From a virus, in IMG/VR virus record IMGVR_UViG_3300044641_007713, positions 1-36,465 of that record: 36,465 bases of DNA. One strand, 5' to 3'. Made by a program: the position numbers and the translations under genes. The notes beneath the pieces are model-generated. The model saw nothing but the letters and a program-made list of their open reading frames with translations. It was not told the DNA's origin and made no database searches. How positions within the stretch are numbered: position 1 is the first letter of the stretch; the number at the start of each line of letters is the position of its first letter. Shown one piece after another: positions 1 to 6,761 of this stretch.

Positions 1-47
1 GCCGCGGGCGTAAAAAGCTTCGTGGCCAAGGTCGCTAAGATTGCAGC
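1..47 (+). other. Left edge: possible 3' end of an upstream tail gene
   Basis: The first 47 bases precede the first complete gene. One plus frame closes at a TAA at 36-38 after eleven basic residues, nine bases before the next ATG, which would suit the end of a tail-tip gene cut by the window edge. Another frame stays open to about 150 but would overlap the next gene by 100 bases. I cannot tell which, if either, is coding. Confidence 0.25.
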
Positions 48-382
48 ATGGCTATCTCGCCCGGCACCTACAACATCAGCCTGCAGCGCCGGGCGGACTA
101 CAGCATCACGCTGCAGTTCAAAGACAGCACCGACGCAGCAATCAACCTGACGGGCTGGTCCGTCGCCGCCCAAGCCTGGAACCAAGCCCGCACCAGCAAA
201 TACGCCGACTTCATGGTCACCTACACCAACCGCCTGACAGGCACCGTCGCCATCGCCCTGACCGACGACCAAACGGCCACTTTTCCTGACGAGGCGTATT
301 ACGACGTACTGCTCACCAACCCTTCCGGCCTGAAGGAGTATTACCTCGAGGGCATCGTGTACGTGTCCGAGGGCTATACGGC

Positions 383-386
<4 letters not shown>
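48..386 (+). CDS. Small tail protein, BppU-like N-terminal fold
   Basis: A 112-residue protein rich in beta-strand patterns, with the layout of the N-terminal domain found on phage baseplate/tail proteins of the BppU type: an N-terminal segment about an incoming substrate field ([15 protein letters not shown]), a linker with a conserved Trp (TGWSV), and a C-terminal [23 protein letters not shown] strand pair. The family assignment is from the residue pattern, not a search. It ends in an ATGA overlap with the collagen-like gene, so the two are translationally coupled and this protein likely anchors or caps the fibre on the virion. Confidence 0.6.
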
Positions 387-1087
<701 letters not shown>

Positions 1088-1090
1088 GCC

Positions 1091-1486
1091 ATGGCTGCTT
1101 CACCTGCCTTCATCTCCACGCCACGCATCGGCCGCCTGTCGCTGAGCACAGCAAACACCGCCACCGATGGCACCGGCACGATCAACGACCTGATCGTCGG
1201 CGTCTCGGCTGGCACCAGGATCCTGAGCGTGAACGTTCAAGGCACTGCGACCACGGTGGCGGCACTTGTAAACCTGTTTCTGTACGACGGCACGCAGTGG
1301 GACCTGTTTGATCAGGTGACCATTAGCGCCACCACTGGCAGCAACACGGTCAAGGGCTATCGCCTGGTGACGGCCTACACCGATTTGGTGCTGCCGAGCG
1401 CGAGCTGGAAGCTGGGCGCCACGATCACTGTTGCACCGACCACCGGCACGGTGCGGGTTGCAGCCTTCGGGGGTGACTTGACATGA
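1091..1486 (+). CDS. Small structural protein, probably tail-associated
   Basis: This 131-residue protein is Thr/Ala/Gly-rich with alternating hydrophobic strands and no charged clusters, the composition of a beta-sandwich virion protein. It sits three bases after the collagen-like gene and overlaps the YadA-like gene by four bases (ATGA), so it belongs to the same fibre operon. I do not recognise a named family; a fibre-tip or capsid-decoration type beta-sandwich is plausible from the context only. Confidence 0.7.
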   Translation: MAASPAFISTPRIGRLSLSTANTATDGTGTINDLIVGVSAGTRILSVNVQGTATTVAALVNLFLYDGTQWDLFDQVTISATTGSNTVKGYRLVTAYTDLVLPSASWKLGATITVAPTTGTVRVAAFGGDLT

Positions 1487-2634
1487 ATCTGAACCCGGCT
1501 GGGTGGGCGTCACGCACGCTGGCGCCGTTGCTTCGTATTGTCCGCAGTTCCCCCAACGCAACAGTGCCGGTTGTTGCTATATCGGAGCCTGTCAACTCTG
1601 AGACTGTTGGACTTGTTGACAGTGACATCGTTCTAGTCGCCAAGGGTGCTGGCGCAACGCTGGCCCAGGTGCCGGATGCGACATCCGTCGGTGGGAATAA
1701 GAGGGGCCTATGGGCAACAGATTGGCAGAAGACTAGAACTGTTGCTACGCAGGTAGCCTCCGGAAACCGCTCCGTCCTAGGAGGAGGAACTGGTAACACT
1801 GTGTCTGGTCCCCAAAGTGTTCTCGGTGGCGGCGTTTCCAATACTGCGTCAGGTTCTCAGGCGGTTGTTGTAGGAGGTGAAACCAACACCGCCTCCACCA
1901 ACTACAGCTTCATCGGCGGCGGCCAAAACAACCTCGCCCAAACCAACACCCACTCAACGGTGTGCGGGGGGAGTGGCAATACGGGGAATGGGCTATATGG
2001 GTTTATCGGCGGTGGAGCAAGTCACACAATAAGCGGCTCAACTGCAACTGTTTGCGGAGGAAACACAAATATAGCTACCTCTGTGGGTTCGACTGTATGT
2101 GGAGGCCGTCAAAACACTGCCAATGGTGACCATTCTTTTGTTGGGGGAGGAAGACGCGGGACAGCTAGATCAATAGCTGGTTACCAAGTTTTTCCGGCAT
2201 GTGACGTGCCCATTGCAGATGCATTGGGTATAAGCCAATCCGCCCTCCTTCTCCTAGGTCGCCAAACCACCGACGCCACCGCAACAGTCCTCACCAGCAA
2301 CACCAGCGCTGCCGGCACCACCAACCAAGTCATCCTGCCCAACAACAGCGCCTACAGCTTCTCGGGCGAGGTGATAGCTGGCGTGACCGGCGGCGGCAAC
2401 GCAGCCCGCTGGACAATCAACGGTGCCATCAAGCGCGGCGCTAACGCAGCCTCCACCACTATGGTTGGCACGGCCACCGTCACCATGAGCCACTTTGATG
2501 TTGGTGCTGCAGCATGGGTGGTCGCCGTCACTGCTGACACAACCAATGGCGGCATTGCCGTCACAGTAACTGGCGCTGCATCCACCACGATCCGCTGGGT
2601 CTGCAAAATCAACACCACGGAGATGACCTACTAA
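1483..2634 (+). CDS. Tail adhesin with YadA-like head repeats
   Basis: The 383-residue protein has an N-terminal part (1-95), then nine consecutive repeats of about 15 residues from roughly 97 to 229, each of the form S-hydrophobic-hydrophobic-GGG-x-x-NTA-S-G, for example SVLGGGVSNTASGSQ and SFIGGGQNNLAQTN. This is the pattern of YadA/Hep_Hag head repeats, which build a trimeric left-handed beta-roll in bacterial adhesins. The C-terminal 150 residues look like a separate Ala/Thr-rich beta domain. Repeats plus position after the collagen-like gene suggest a trimeric receptor-binding fibre. The start overlaps the previous stop (ATGA). Confidence 0.8.
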   Translation: MNLNPAGWASRTLAPLLRIVRSSPNATVPVVAISEPVNSETVGLVDSDIVLVAKGAGATLAQVPDATSVGGNKRGLWATDWQKTRTVATQVASGNRSVLGGGTGNTVSGPQSVLGGGVSNTASGSQAVVVGGETNTASTNYSFIGGGQNNLAQTNTHSTVCGGSGNTGNGLYGFIGGGASHTISGSTATVCGGNTNIATSVGSTVCGGRQNTANGDHSFVGGGRRGTARSIAGYQVFPACDVPIADALGISQSALLLLGRQTTDATATVLTSNTSAAGTTNQVILPNNSAYSFSGEVIAGVTGGGNAARWTINGAIKRGANAASTTMVGTATVTMSHFDVGAAAWVVAVTADTTNGGIAVTVTGAASTTIRWVCKINTTEMTY

Positions 2635-2909
2635 TGGCCTTCACCACTTCCCTGAGCGAAACCAACATCGGCATCCCGCTTGCCGATACCTACGCCCGCA
2701 TCACCCTGATGCGCTGCGACAAAGAGCAGGCGCTGATGCAGGTTTCGCATTACGCCAACGCCGAGGCACGCCACGCCAACGCCAGCCCGGTCTGGGACCG
2801 CACAATGTTCGCGCCCACCAGCGAACTGCAACCCGGCGACAACCCGCTGGCCATCGGTTACGCCTGGCTTAAGACCCACCCTGAATATGCTGACGCTGTG
2901 GATTGCTAG
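2634..2909 (+). CDS. Small protein of the tail-fibre operon
   Basis: A 91-residue protein whose start shares one base with the preceding stop (TAATG). The residue pattern (TSLSETNIGIPLADTYARI, then a Cys and a segment ending in HPEYADAVDC) resembles small tail-end proteins that follow phage fibre genes, but I cannot name the family. It is the last gene of the fibre operon before a 26-base gap. Possible roles include fibre assembly or capping; this is an inference from position. Confidence 0.65.
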   Translation: MAFTTSLSETNIGIPLADTYARITLMRCDKEQALMQVSHYANAEARHANASPVWDRTMFAPTSELQPGDNPLAIGYAWLKTHPEYADAVDC

Positions 2910-2935
2910 GCTACTACTGAGGCGTAATTATCCCC

Positions 2936-3202
2936 ATGCCACCAGCAGATGATGTCTCGCATGGGGACATTTACCACAAGCTCGGTTCCCTCGAAGGCAA
3001 GCTCGAGACCGTGCTGATCCAGCTGAGCGAAAAGCGAGGCGACATGGCTGCCGTGTTCTCCCGCCTACGCGAGATCGAAACCCGCGTCGCCATCGGCGTC
3101 GGCCTCGCCATCGGCTTGAGCTTCCTGATCCCCTTCGCCATCAACGCCGCTTCACCCAAACTGCACTTTGAACACAGTCAGCCGACGCAGATCCGGCAAT
3201 GA
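2936..3202 (+). CDS. Small membrane protein, holin/XhlA-like
   Basis: The 88-residue protein has an N-terminal amphipathic coiled-coil segment (residues about 8-48, LGSLEGKLETVLIQLSEKR) and one strong membrane span at about 52-72 (VAIGVGLAIGLSFLIPFAI). A coiled coil followed by one C-terminal span is the architecture of XhlA-like haemolysin/holin accessory proteins. It lies just before the endolysin, so a holin or antiholin role is likely, though not proven by a catalytic signature. It overlaps the next gene by four bases (ATGA). Confidence 0.65.
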   Translation: MPPADDVSHGDIYHKLGSLEGKLETVLIQLSEKRGDMAAVFSRLREIETRVAIGVGLAIGLSFLIPFAINAASPKLHFEHSQPTQIRQ

Positions 3203-3384
3203 CAGTCATCCAAAGCACCAATTACCCCAACAACTTCCGCCTGGAACAGCTGGAAAACGAACGCGGCGTAATTTACTACCGAGCTTGTGTAGGCAGTATT
3301 TGCCGTTACGCGGAAGACGAGTACATCGCCCGCATGTACCTAGAAGGTATGGGCTGGGACCCTACGCACACAGCTCTCCCGTAA
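3199..3384 (+). CDS. Small hypothetical protein of the lysis region
   Basis: A 61-residue soluble protein with aromatic and charged residues (NYPNNFRLEQLENERGVIYY) and two cysteines. It begins in an ATGA overlap with the holin-like gene, which supports translation. Its 3' end runs 23 bases into the convergent HNH gene. I do not recognise it; its place suggests an accessory lysis or regulatory role. Confidence 0.55.
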   Translation: MTVIQSTNYPNNFRLEQLENERGVIYYRACVGSICRYAEDEYIARMYLEGMGWDPTHTALP

Positions 3385-3682
3385 TCCAGCGGATAATTGC
3401 ATCTTCCCGGTGCGGCTCCCAAAATTCCTGATCTCTGTACCACTCCAACCAATCGTTAGCGGATTTTGAGATATTGCACGCAAAGCAGCACGCGATGAGA
3501 TTCTGTTGGTGCGTATGCCCACCACGAATTTTTGGGTGTACATGATCCAGCGTGGCAGACCTGCCTAAAGCTGTATCACAGTAAGCACACCGATTACCCC
3601 ACTCTTTAAGAATTGATTGTCTAAACCTTGCCTTTGCTTGTTTTTTGTTTAAGTATTCGCCATCTTCAATGTGATGGTCCAT
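3362..3682 (-). CDS. HNH endonuclease
   Basis: A 106-residue stand-alone HNH nuclease. It contains the zinc ligands CAYC (about 33-36) and a CFACN pair (about 67-70), and the catalytic DHVHPKIRGG segment (His-Val-His with Asp, about 46-55) followed by the Asn of the HNH fold. It nicks or cuts DNA, probably as a homing-type mobile gene: it is on the opposite strand to all neighbours, overlaps the preceding gene convergently, and is visibly more AT-rich than the flanks. It could alternatively serve packaging, but such HNH genes normally sit beside terminase. Confidence 0.85.
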   Translation of the reverse strand: MDHHIEDGEYLNKKQAKARFRQSILKEWGNRCAYCDTALGRSATLDHVHPKIRGGHTHQQNLIACCFACNISKSANDWLEWYRDQEFWEPHREDAIIRWITGELCA

Positions 3683-3693
3683 ACCCAGCAGTG

Positions 3694-3710
3694 GCTACAT
3701 GAAATGTAGC
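3694..3710. other. Short perfect hairpin between HNH and 46-aa gene
   Basis: GCTACAT and ATGTAGC form a 7-bp stem with a 3-base loop in the space upstream of the HNH start and the 46-residue gene. No U-run follows on either strand, so it is not a standard terminator; an operator or transcript-processing site is possible. Confidence 0.4.
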
Positions 3711-3779
3711 TGTAGAAACCCTTACGCGCTGGAGCTTTTAGGCTAGTACAGCTAAGCTTCCGTAAGAATCTTGGTTTTT

Positions 3780-3920
3780 ATGACTGAAGAACAGATCGCA
3801 GTAGTGGCCATCGTCATTGCAGCCGGCTCCGAAATCATCGGCATAAGCAAACTGCGCTCCAACAGCTGGATCCAGCTGGTGCTGCAGGGTCTTCGCCTGA
3901 TGTTCCCCAAGCACCGCTAA
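3780..3920 (+). CDS. 46-aa membrane protein, lysis-region micro gene
   Basis: ATG at 3780 opens a 46-residue protein with an N-terminal membrane span (about residues 5-22, QIAVVAIVIAAGSEIIGISK) and a basic C-terminus with hydrophobic helix ending in FPKHR. Similar tiny proteins with this SEIIG core are, to my knowledge, common in picocyanobacteria and their phages and have no assigned function. It lies 20 bases before the endolysin, so a small holin or pinholin-like role is a reasonable guess. The ribosome-binding region is weak. Confidence 0.6.
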   Translation: MTEEQIAVVAIVIAAGSEIIGISKLRSNSWIQLVLQGLRLMFPKHR

Positions 3921-3940
3921 TTCCCACTGAGGGCCTTGTC

Positions 3941-5068
3941 ATGACACAAAACAGTATCCGCCTTGGCGATCTCTTCAGGTACTACAAGGCCCTGCCCCAC
4001 CAGATGGCCGCCATCACCGAGCTGGAACAGGCCATCAACAAAGCCAACCCCAACATCTTGGGCCGCGATCAGGGCTGGTTCAAGACCTGGAGCGTAGCCG
4101 GCAAACAAAGCAACTTCCCCAACACTTGGGAAGGCGTTCTAGAAGCAGCCCGCGTAGCCGGCGCCAAATTCCCGGAACTCGTCAGCGCCCAATGGGCACT
4201 GGAATCCAACTACGGCAAACTTGTTTCCGGCCGCAACAACTTTTTCGGCCTAAAAGGCAACGGCACCGACACCAAAACACAAGAATTTATCAACAATCAA
4301 TGGATCTCGATTACAGACAGCTTCATTGACTTTCCCGATCTGTTGTCCTGTGTCATCTACCTTGTAGACCACTGGTACAAAGACTTCAAAACCTATAAAG
4401 GCTGCAATAACGCAAACACCCGCGAGGAAGCAGCCAAGTGGCTAGTCAAAGAAGGGTACGCCACTGACCCAAACTACGCCGGCAAACTGATCGCTTTGAT
4501 GGAACAACACACTGGCACTAACCCACCGGTAAAACCCAAAGAAAAAATTCTGAAGGTTGCCTACGAATACCAGCTGGGCCCGGACGATGGAGCAACAGGT
4601 TACCGCCAGTGCTTCAGTTCAAGTTGTGCCATGGTGGCCCGCTACTACGGAAAAATTTCGGGGGACTACGAATACAACAAACTACGCGCCCGCTTTGGCG
4701 ACACCACCGATCCCAAAGCCCAGATCGCTGCCCTCAAAGCACTGGGACTTAAAGCCACCTTTGAAATGGATGGCACTGCCCAAGAGCTGGAAGACGAGAT
4801 CAACGCTGGTCACCCAGTACCTGTTGGCTGGCTCCACCACGGCCCCATTTCCAGTCCCTCTGGCGGCGGCCACTGGAGCGTTGTAGTCGGTTACACCCCA
4901 ACCCACTTGATCTTTAATGATCCTTACGGAGAGGCAAATCTGTCTGCAGGCGGCTATGTAAGTCACAAAGGCGGTGCCGGTGTCGCCTACTCCAAGAAAA
5001 ACTGGCTGCCTAGGTGGCTCATCGAAGGCACCGACACAGGCTGGCTTATGAAAATCCGTCCCAGCTGA
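3941..5068 (+). CDS. Bifunctional endolysin: glucosaminidase plus C39-like peptidase
   Basis: The 375-residue protein has two catalytic domains. Residues about 60-192 match the N-acetylglucosaminidase (FlgJ/LYZ2-like) fold, with SAQWALESNYG carrying the catalytic Glu (about 88) and the FFGLKG motif that follows it. After a Pro/Lys linker (194-202), residues about 205-370 match a papain-like C39 peptidase fold: Cys224 in YRQCFSSSCAM, His311 in GGHWSVVVGY and Asp327 in FNDPYG. It would cleave both the glycan and the peptide part of peptidoglycan. A GAGGG ribosome-binding site stands 7 bases before the ATG. No signal peptide is seen, so release depends on a holin. Confidence 0.88.
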   Translation: MTQNSIRLGDLFRYYKALPHQMAAITELEQAINKANPNILGRDQGWFKTWSVAGKQSNFPNTWEGVLEAARVAGAKFPELVSAQWALESNYGKLVSGRNNFFGLKGNGTDTKTQEFINNQWISITDSFIDFPDLLSCVIYLVDHWYKDFKTYKGCNNANTREEAAKWLVKEGYATDPNYAGKLIALMEQHTGTNPPVKPKEKILKVAYEYQLGPDDGATGYRQCFSSSCAMVARYYGKISGDYEYNKLRARFGDTTDPKAQIAALKALGLKATFEMDGTAQELEDEINAGHPVPVGWLHHGPISSPSGGGHWSVVVGYTPTHLIFNDPYGEANLSAGGYVSHKGGAGVAYSKKNWLPRWLIEGTDTGWLMKIRPS

Positions 5069-5070
5069 CT

Positions 5071-5292
5071 ATGCGCCCCATCGAGCACACCACCGAATCC
5101 AACTTCCACAAGGCTGCAACGGACAAGTGGCTGGTGGAACGATTCAATGAGGGCGATTACCGGGGCTTGCTGGAAGCAGCCCTCCTGCTCAACACACTCC
5201 ACCAGCTGGAACGAACAAAATCCGCCTGGGCCATCCGCGAAGCAGCGGACAACCTGGCGGATAGATTTGGCATGGACCGCGACTCGGTCTAA
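5071..5292 (+). CDS. Small helical protein after endolysin
   Basis: A 73-residue helical protein (MRPIEHTTESNFHKAATDKW, then a Leu-rich helix) starting two bases after the endolysin stop. A longer reading from 5014 would lie inside the endolysin gene and is not favoured. Its stop codon overlaps that of the convergent minus-strand gene (CTAA, 5289-5292), so plus and minus blocks end back to back. No family recognised. Confidence 0.7.
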   Translation: MRPIEHTTESNFHKAATDKWLVERFNEGDYRGLLEAALLLNTLHQLERTKSAWAIREAADNLADRFGMDRDSV

Positions 5293-5474
5293 CCTTCGTT
5301 CTCCATCTTGGCGATGTGATCCGTGTACAGCCCGGTGTACAGGCTGTGCATGGGATGCTCGGGCGAATCCCGACCGTCCAAAACGTAAAGCCGCTCCAAA
5401 TAATCGTGGCGGCCTTGGTCAATGCGCACCTTGGCCCAAGCCTCGGCGGCCCACTGGGGAATTTCAGTTACCAT
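5289..5474 (-). CDS. Small protein, last gene of the leftward block
   Basis: A 61-residue acidic protein (MVTEIPQWAAEAWAKVRIDQ, then DYLERLYVLDGRDSPEHPMH). A start further upstream at 5606 would overlap the preceding gene by over 100 bases, so the ATG at 5474, which overlaps it by 11 bases, is preferred. It is the terminal gene of the leftward operon and meets the endolysin operon at overlapping stop codons. Function unknown. Confidence 0.6.
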   Translation of the reverse strand: MVTEIPQWAAEAWAKVRIDQGRHDYLERLYVLDGRDSPEHPMHSLYTGLYTDHIAKMENEG

Positions 5475-5772
5475 TGCGAGTTTCTGACAGTTTTTTACGC
5501 GCCTTCGCAGCCACGCTGGGGCTGGTGTGCGACCGAGCCAGCTTAGGTTTCCTTGCCGGCGGTACCGGCGTATCCACCCGACAATTCGGGTAACGATTCT
5601 TGGCAAACTCCACAGCCTGCTGGAGCGACTCAGCCCTTACCAAATCCCGCATAGCCCCTTGACCAGGCAGCCAGATCTGCAACTCAAAAAGGGCAGATTT
5701 TTCTGCACTGGTGCGTGAAATCCCTTCACCGAAGCGGACTTCCCGGTTTTCCTCCCAGCTCAAGACGTTCAT
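5464..5772 (-). CDS. Small basic-tailed protein
   Basis: A 102-residue protein starting at the ATG at 5772, which forms an ATGA overlap with the preceding gene's stop; the ATG at 5784 is less likely. The first half (VRFGEGISRTSAEKSALFEL, ending in a helix EFAKNRYPNC) reads as a small alpha/beta domain and the last 30 residues are Lys/Arg/Pro-rich and probably disordered. Small proteins of this kind, with Q-helix-FAKxRYPNC, recur in cyanophages without a known function. Confidence 0.65.
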   Translation of the reverse strand: MNVLSWEENREVRFGEGISRTSAEKSALFELQIWLPGQGAMRDLVRAESLQQAVEFAKNRYPNCRVDTPVPPARKPKLARSHTSPSVAAKARKKLSETRNGN

Positions 5773-5990
5773 TCTGCTTTCCAAGACCGGGGGTAGACGG
5801 GTTCTTCCACGCCATGGACGCTAACAGGGCTATTAGTGCAACGAGCCACAGCCTGTGCAGCCACAACAGCCCGCTCATAAGTCACCCAACTAGACGCATC
5901 ATCTTTTGCAGCCGTAAGGCCAATCCCATTTCCTGGCCCATAGACCGCTGTGACCCAGCGATCCCCTGCCATAACCACGTACCGCGTCAC
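5769..5990 (-). CDS. Small hypothetical protein
   Basis: A 73-residue protein beginning with GTG at 5990; an in-frame ATG at 5972 is an alternative start. Content: MTRYVVMAGDRWVTAVYGPG, then an Ala/Val-rich helix with a conserved-looking Cys. It overlaps the next gene by ATGA, which supports the frame. AAAGGA lies just before the GTG. It follows a 78-base gap holding a 16-base palindrome, so it may have its own promoter. Confidence 0.6.
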   Translation of the reverse strand: MTRYVVMAGDRWVTAVYGPGNGIGLTAAKDDASSWVTYERAVVAAQAVARCTNSPVSVHGVEEPVYPRSWKAE

Positions 5991-6002
5991 TGTCCTTTAG
6001 TG

Positions 6003-6018
6003 AACTACTGTAGTAGTT
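6003..6018. promoter_or_regulatory. Palindrome AACTACT-GT-AGTAGTT
   Basis: A perfect 7-bp inverted repeat with a 2-base centre lies 13-28 bases upstream of the gene starting at 5990. On the minus strand it contains TACAGT, which could be a -10 element. It may be an operator/promoter for the last three leftward genes. Confidence 0.4.
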
Positions 6019-6068
6019 TAACCCGCAACCACCACCAGACTCAGACTGTTACAAACCACAACTGAGTC

Positions 6069-6344
6069 TCATGCGTCAGGTTCTGATCCACCTTCTGGCT
6101 GCTTGGAGCGCAATCTGCCCTGCACTCGCCGCTGGACTGACTCGGCCCAAGCTGCCTTATCCGCAGCCTCCGCAGCCTTGTAGTCCGAAGCCGGAAGCGC
6201 TTTTTCCAACGCCGCATAGACCATCTCCCGCAACAAACCCGTCACTTTCTTACCTTCGGTGGCGGCAAGTTTTTCCGCCAGCTTGTACCTATTGGTATCA
6301 AGAAGCAGTTGGCAATAGATCTTTGAGCCGTGGCGCAGCGGCAT
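6069..6344 (-). CDS. Ribbon-helix-helix-like small DNA-binding protein
   Basis: A 91-residue protein with an N-terminal strand (SKIYCQLLLDTNRYKLAEKL) followed by two helices (EGKKVTGLLREMVYAALEKA), the strand-helix-helix order of Arc/MetJ-type ribbon-helix-helix regulators. The rest is an Ala/Lys/Glu helix with a basic end. The match is by pattern. RHH proteins act as dimers on short direct repeats, and such a pair of repeats lies directly upstream (6365-6391), so autoregulation is an attractive but untested inference. Confidence 0.65.
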   Translation of the reverse strand: MPLRHGSKIYCQLLLDTNRYKLAEKLAATEGKKVTGLLREMVYAALEKALPASDYKAAEAADKAAWAESVQRRVQGRLRSKQPEGGSEPDA

Positions 6345-6364
6345 GGTCCCTGTTCTAGTCTCCT

Positions 6365-6391
6365 ACACAATAGCATACTGCGACACAATAG
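6365..6391 (-). promoter_or_regulatory. Direct repeat upstream of RHH gene, candidate operator/promoter
   Basis: On the minus strand CTATTGTGT occurs twice (6391-6383 and 6373-6365), 18 bases apart, in the 49-base gap before the RHH-like gene. The stretch also holds TATGCT, a possible -10. The arrangement suits an operator bound by RHH dimers. Confidence 0.45.
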
Positions 6392-6393
6392 AC

Positions 6394-6597
6394 TCACCAC
6401 CGCAAATCCTGGTCCACCCCCTTTCGCCACGCATTGGACTGCGCCACCCGCGCACTGGAACGCTGCTTCCCACACCCCTTGCGAATACCCCTCGCCCACT
6501 CCAAGAAAGCCGCCGCCCTATGGAGATCCGCCGTCTTGGCCATGCGCACCTCACGCATCAACCACTCCAACACGATCTCCCTGCCGGTGCGACTCAT
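6394..6597 (-). CDS. Small basic protein
   Basis: A 67-residue, strongly basic protein (MSRTGREIVLEWLMREVRMA, later FLEWARGIRKGCGKQRSSAR). Its ATG overlaps the stop of the 55-residue gene (ATGA), which strongly supports both. It is the third member of a coupled set with DNA polymerase. Function unknown; a nucleic-acid-binding role fits its charge. Confidence 0.65.
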   Translation of the reverse strand: MSRTGREIVLEWLMREVRMAKTADLHRAAAFLEWARGIRKGCGKQRSSARVAQSNAWRKGVDQDLRW

Positions 6598-6761
6598 GTG
6601 TCTAAATCTGAGACTCTCAAGATCGACTGGGGCGTCTGATCAGGACAAAGCTCCAGCGCCTTGAGCCTTGCGGCATAGGCGTCTGGAGCGGTAACAAAAA
6701 TGTCGTGCATCGGACCATGACGCGGCCACATCCTGATCCGATACTCGAACTCCTCAGTCAC
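6594..6761 (-). CDS. 55-aa micro gene coupled to DNA polymerase
   Basis: GTG at 6761 overlaps the polymerase stop (GTGA) and the reading frame closes with a TGA that overlaps the next ATG (ATGA). The 55-residue product starts MTEEFEYRIRMWPRHGPMHD and continues with an Ala/Leu helix. Being bracketed by two 4-base couplings is strong evidence that it is translated despite its size and GTG start. No family recognised; the position suggests a replication accessory. Confidence 0.7.
   Translation of the reverse strand: MTEEFEYRIRMWPRHGPMHDIFVTAPDAYAARLKALELCPDQTPQSILRVSDLDT

Noticed and set aside
1745-2170. Diversity-generating retroelement or CRISPR-like array in the adhesin gene
   Set aside because: Repeats are 15-codon protein repeats with varied DNA; no reverse transcriptase, template repeat, spacers or cas genes are present.
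5014-5070. Upstream extension of the gene after the endolysin
   Set aside because: The extension lies wholly inside the endolysin coding sequence; the ATG at 5071 right after the stop is more likely.
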